Assembly (NCBI GenBank): GCA_003523945.1
Contig: DOFS01000441.1
Span: 1 to 6,869 of the forward strand
Length of the DNA: 6,869 nt
Source: Nitrospiraceae bacterium
Lineage (GTDB): Bacteria > Nitrospirota > Nitrospiria > Nitrospirales > UBA8639
Direction: 5' to 3'
Of the stretch, positions 6,259 to 6,869 are shown in pieces. Numbering within the stretch: the first letter of the stretch is position 1; each line of letters starts with the position of its first letter. Below the pieces are notes generated by a model. It searched no databases, was not told where the DNA came from, and saw nothing but the letters and a program-made list of their open reading frames with translations. The position numbers and the translations under genes are program-made.

Positions 6259-6869
6259 ATGACATCGCAAATAGATCCATCAATTACCATCGATCTTCCA
6301 CTAACCAGAGAAGACCCGGATTTGGTCAAAACCCAAATCACCCGTGGGCTATTGGCCAATCCCAAAACACTTCCCTCCAAACTCTTCTACGATGAGCGGG
6401 GATCCATCCTATTCGAGCAAATATGCGAGCTGCCGGAATACTATCAAACTCGCACCGAGCATCAACTCCTCACCAGGTGGGCTGACGAAATCGTCGATAT
6501 CAGCGGAGCGGATGAACTGGTGGAATTAGGATCCGGCGCGGCCACAAAAACACGCGTCCTCCTCGATGCCATGGCCAAGGTCGACCGCCTGCACTATTAC
6601 GTTCCGTTTGATGTCGATGAATCCATTGTCCGGAGAGTATCCGAAGAATTAGTCCGGGAATATCCCGGACTCTCTATCCATGGCGTGGTGGGAGATTTCC
6701 TTGTCCACTTGGAGCATATTCCAGAAGGCGGCCGCCGCCTGGTGGTCATCCTTGGAGGAACCATTGGTAATCTTCCTCCTGTCGCCGCTCAAGAGTTTCT
6801 TTCATCCGTGAATACAGAAATGGCATCCGGCGATTATTTCTTATTGGGCGTGCAGCTCATCACGAATCG
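6259..6869 (+). CDS. egtD: L-histidine N-alpha-methyltransferase (ergothioneine biosynthesis), C-terminus outside the window
   Basis: EgtD transfers three methyl groups from S-adenosylmethionine to histidine, making hercynine (histidine betaine), the first step to ergothioneine; it is cytoplasmic. The 203 visible residues follow the family from its first helices: KLFYDERGSILFEQI, ELPEYYQTRTEHQLL, LVELGSGAATKTRVLLDAM, YVPFDVDESIV, GDFLVHLEHIP and LVVILGGTIGNLPP. Positions I recall as cofactor or substrate contacts in Mycobacterium EgtD are all present with a constant offset of five: Y44, Y61, G91, K97, D118, D146-F147 and N171. The segment corresponding to the usual GTDLVKD reads GVQLITN, an unusual change. 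The ATG at 6259 follows AGGAGG by four bases. About a third of the protein, with the remaining histidine-binding residues, is missing. The gene lies 394 bases after the importer on the same strand. egtB, expected nearby, is not in the window. Confidence 0.94.
   Translation, partial: MTSQIDPSITIDLPLTREDPDLVKTQITRGLLANPKTLPSKLFYDERGSILFEQICELPEYYQTRTEHQLLTRWADEIVDISGADELVELGSGAATKTRVLLDAMAKVDRLHYYVPFDVDESIVRRVSEELVREYPGLSIHGVVGDFLVHLEHIPEGGRRLVVILGGTIGNLPPVAAQEFLSSVNTEMASGDYFLLGVQLITN

Noticed and set aside
1..6869. CRISPR array, tRNA or rRNA genes, insertion sequences and attachment-site repeats.
   Set aside because: I saw no regularly spaced repeats, tRNA cloverleaf, rRNA segment, transposase frame or terminal inverted repeats anywhere in the window.

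Overview
The window looks like chromosomal DNA of a free-living Gram-negative-type bacterium with roughly balanced base composition. The sensory module of the first gene and the small paired-CxxC zinc-ribbon protein resemble proteins I associate with Nitrospirota (Nitrospira-like bacteria). That assignment is inference from protein style, not from a marker gene.

Layout. (1) Positions 1-1162, minus strand: the N-terminal 387 residues of a sigma-54-dependent activator (coiled coil, GAF-like sensory module, coiled coil, PAS-like domain, start of the AAA+ domain). It is cut by the window edge. (2) Positions 1163-3040, minus strand: a degraded or sparse stretch of small genes. It holds a zinc-ribbon gene broken by a one-base frameshift (2794-3040), a small unrecognised ORF (2572-2757), a single-domain response regulator interrupted by one in-frame TGA (2051-2536), a doubtful 39-residue ORF (1549-1668), and a convincing minus-strand intrinsic terminator (1450-1489). 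(3) Positions 3041-3508: a divergent gap with no gene I can support. (4) Positions 3509-5864, plus strand: a two-gene ABC importer of the osmoprotectant (OpuC/ProU) class. It comprises a short ATPase without CBS domains and a fusion protein with the substrate-binding domain in front of the permease domain. (5) Positions 5865-6258: a gap with two candidate sigma-70 promoters and hairpins. (6) Positions 6259-6869, plus strand: the first 203 residues of EgtD, the histidine N-alpha-trimethyltransferase of ergothioneine synthesis.

The most interesting reading is the pairing of the importer with egtD. Ergothioneine and its precursor hercynine are betaines, and known ergothioneine importers (EgtU, EgtUV) are fused binding-protein/permease members of this same transporter family. 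The importer here may therefore move ergothioneine, hercynine or a related betaine rather than an osmolyte. Its domain order (binding domain first, permease second) is the reverse of EgtU. The adjacency is seen directly; the substrate is inference.

A second theme is decay. Two neighbouring minus-strand genes keep strong ribosome binding sites and conserved motifs, yet each is broken by a single small lesion ending in TGA. This suggests recent loss of function, assembly error, or less likely recoding.
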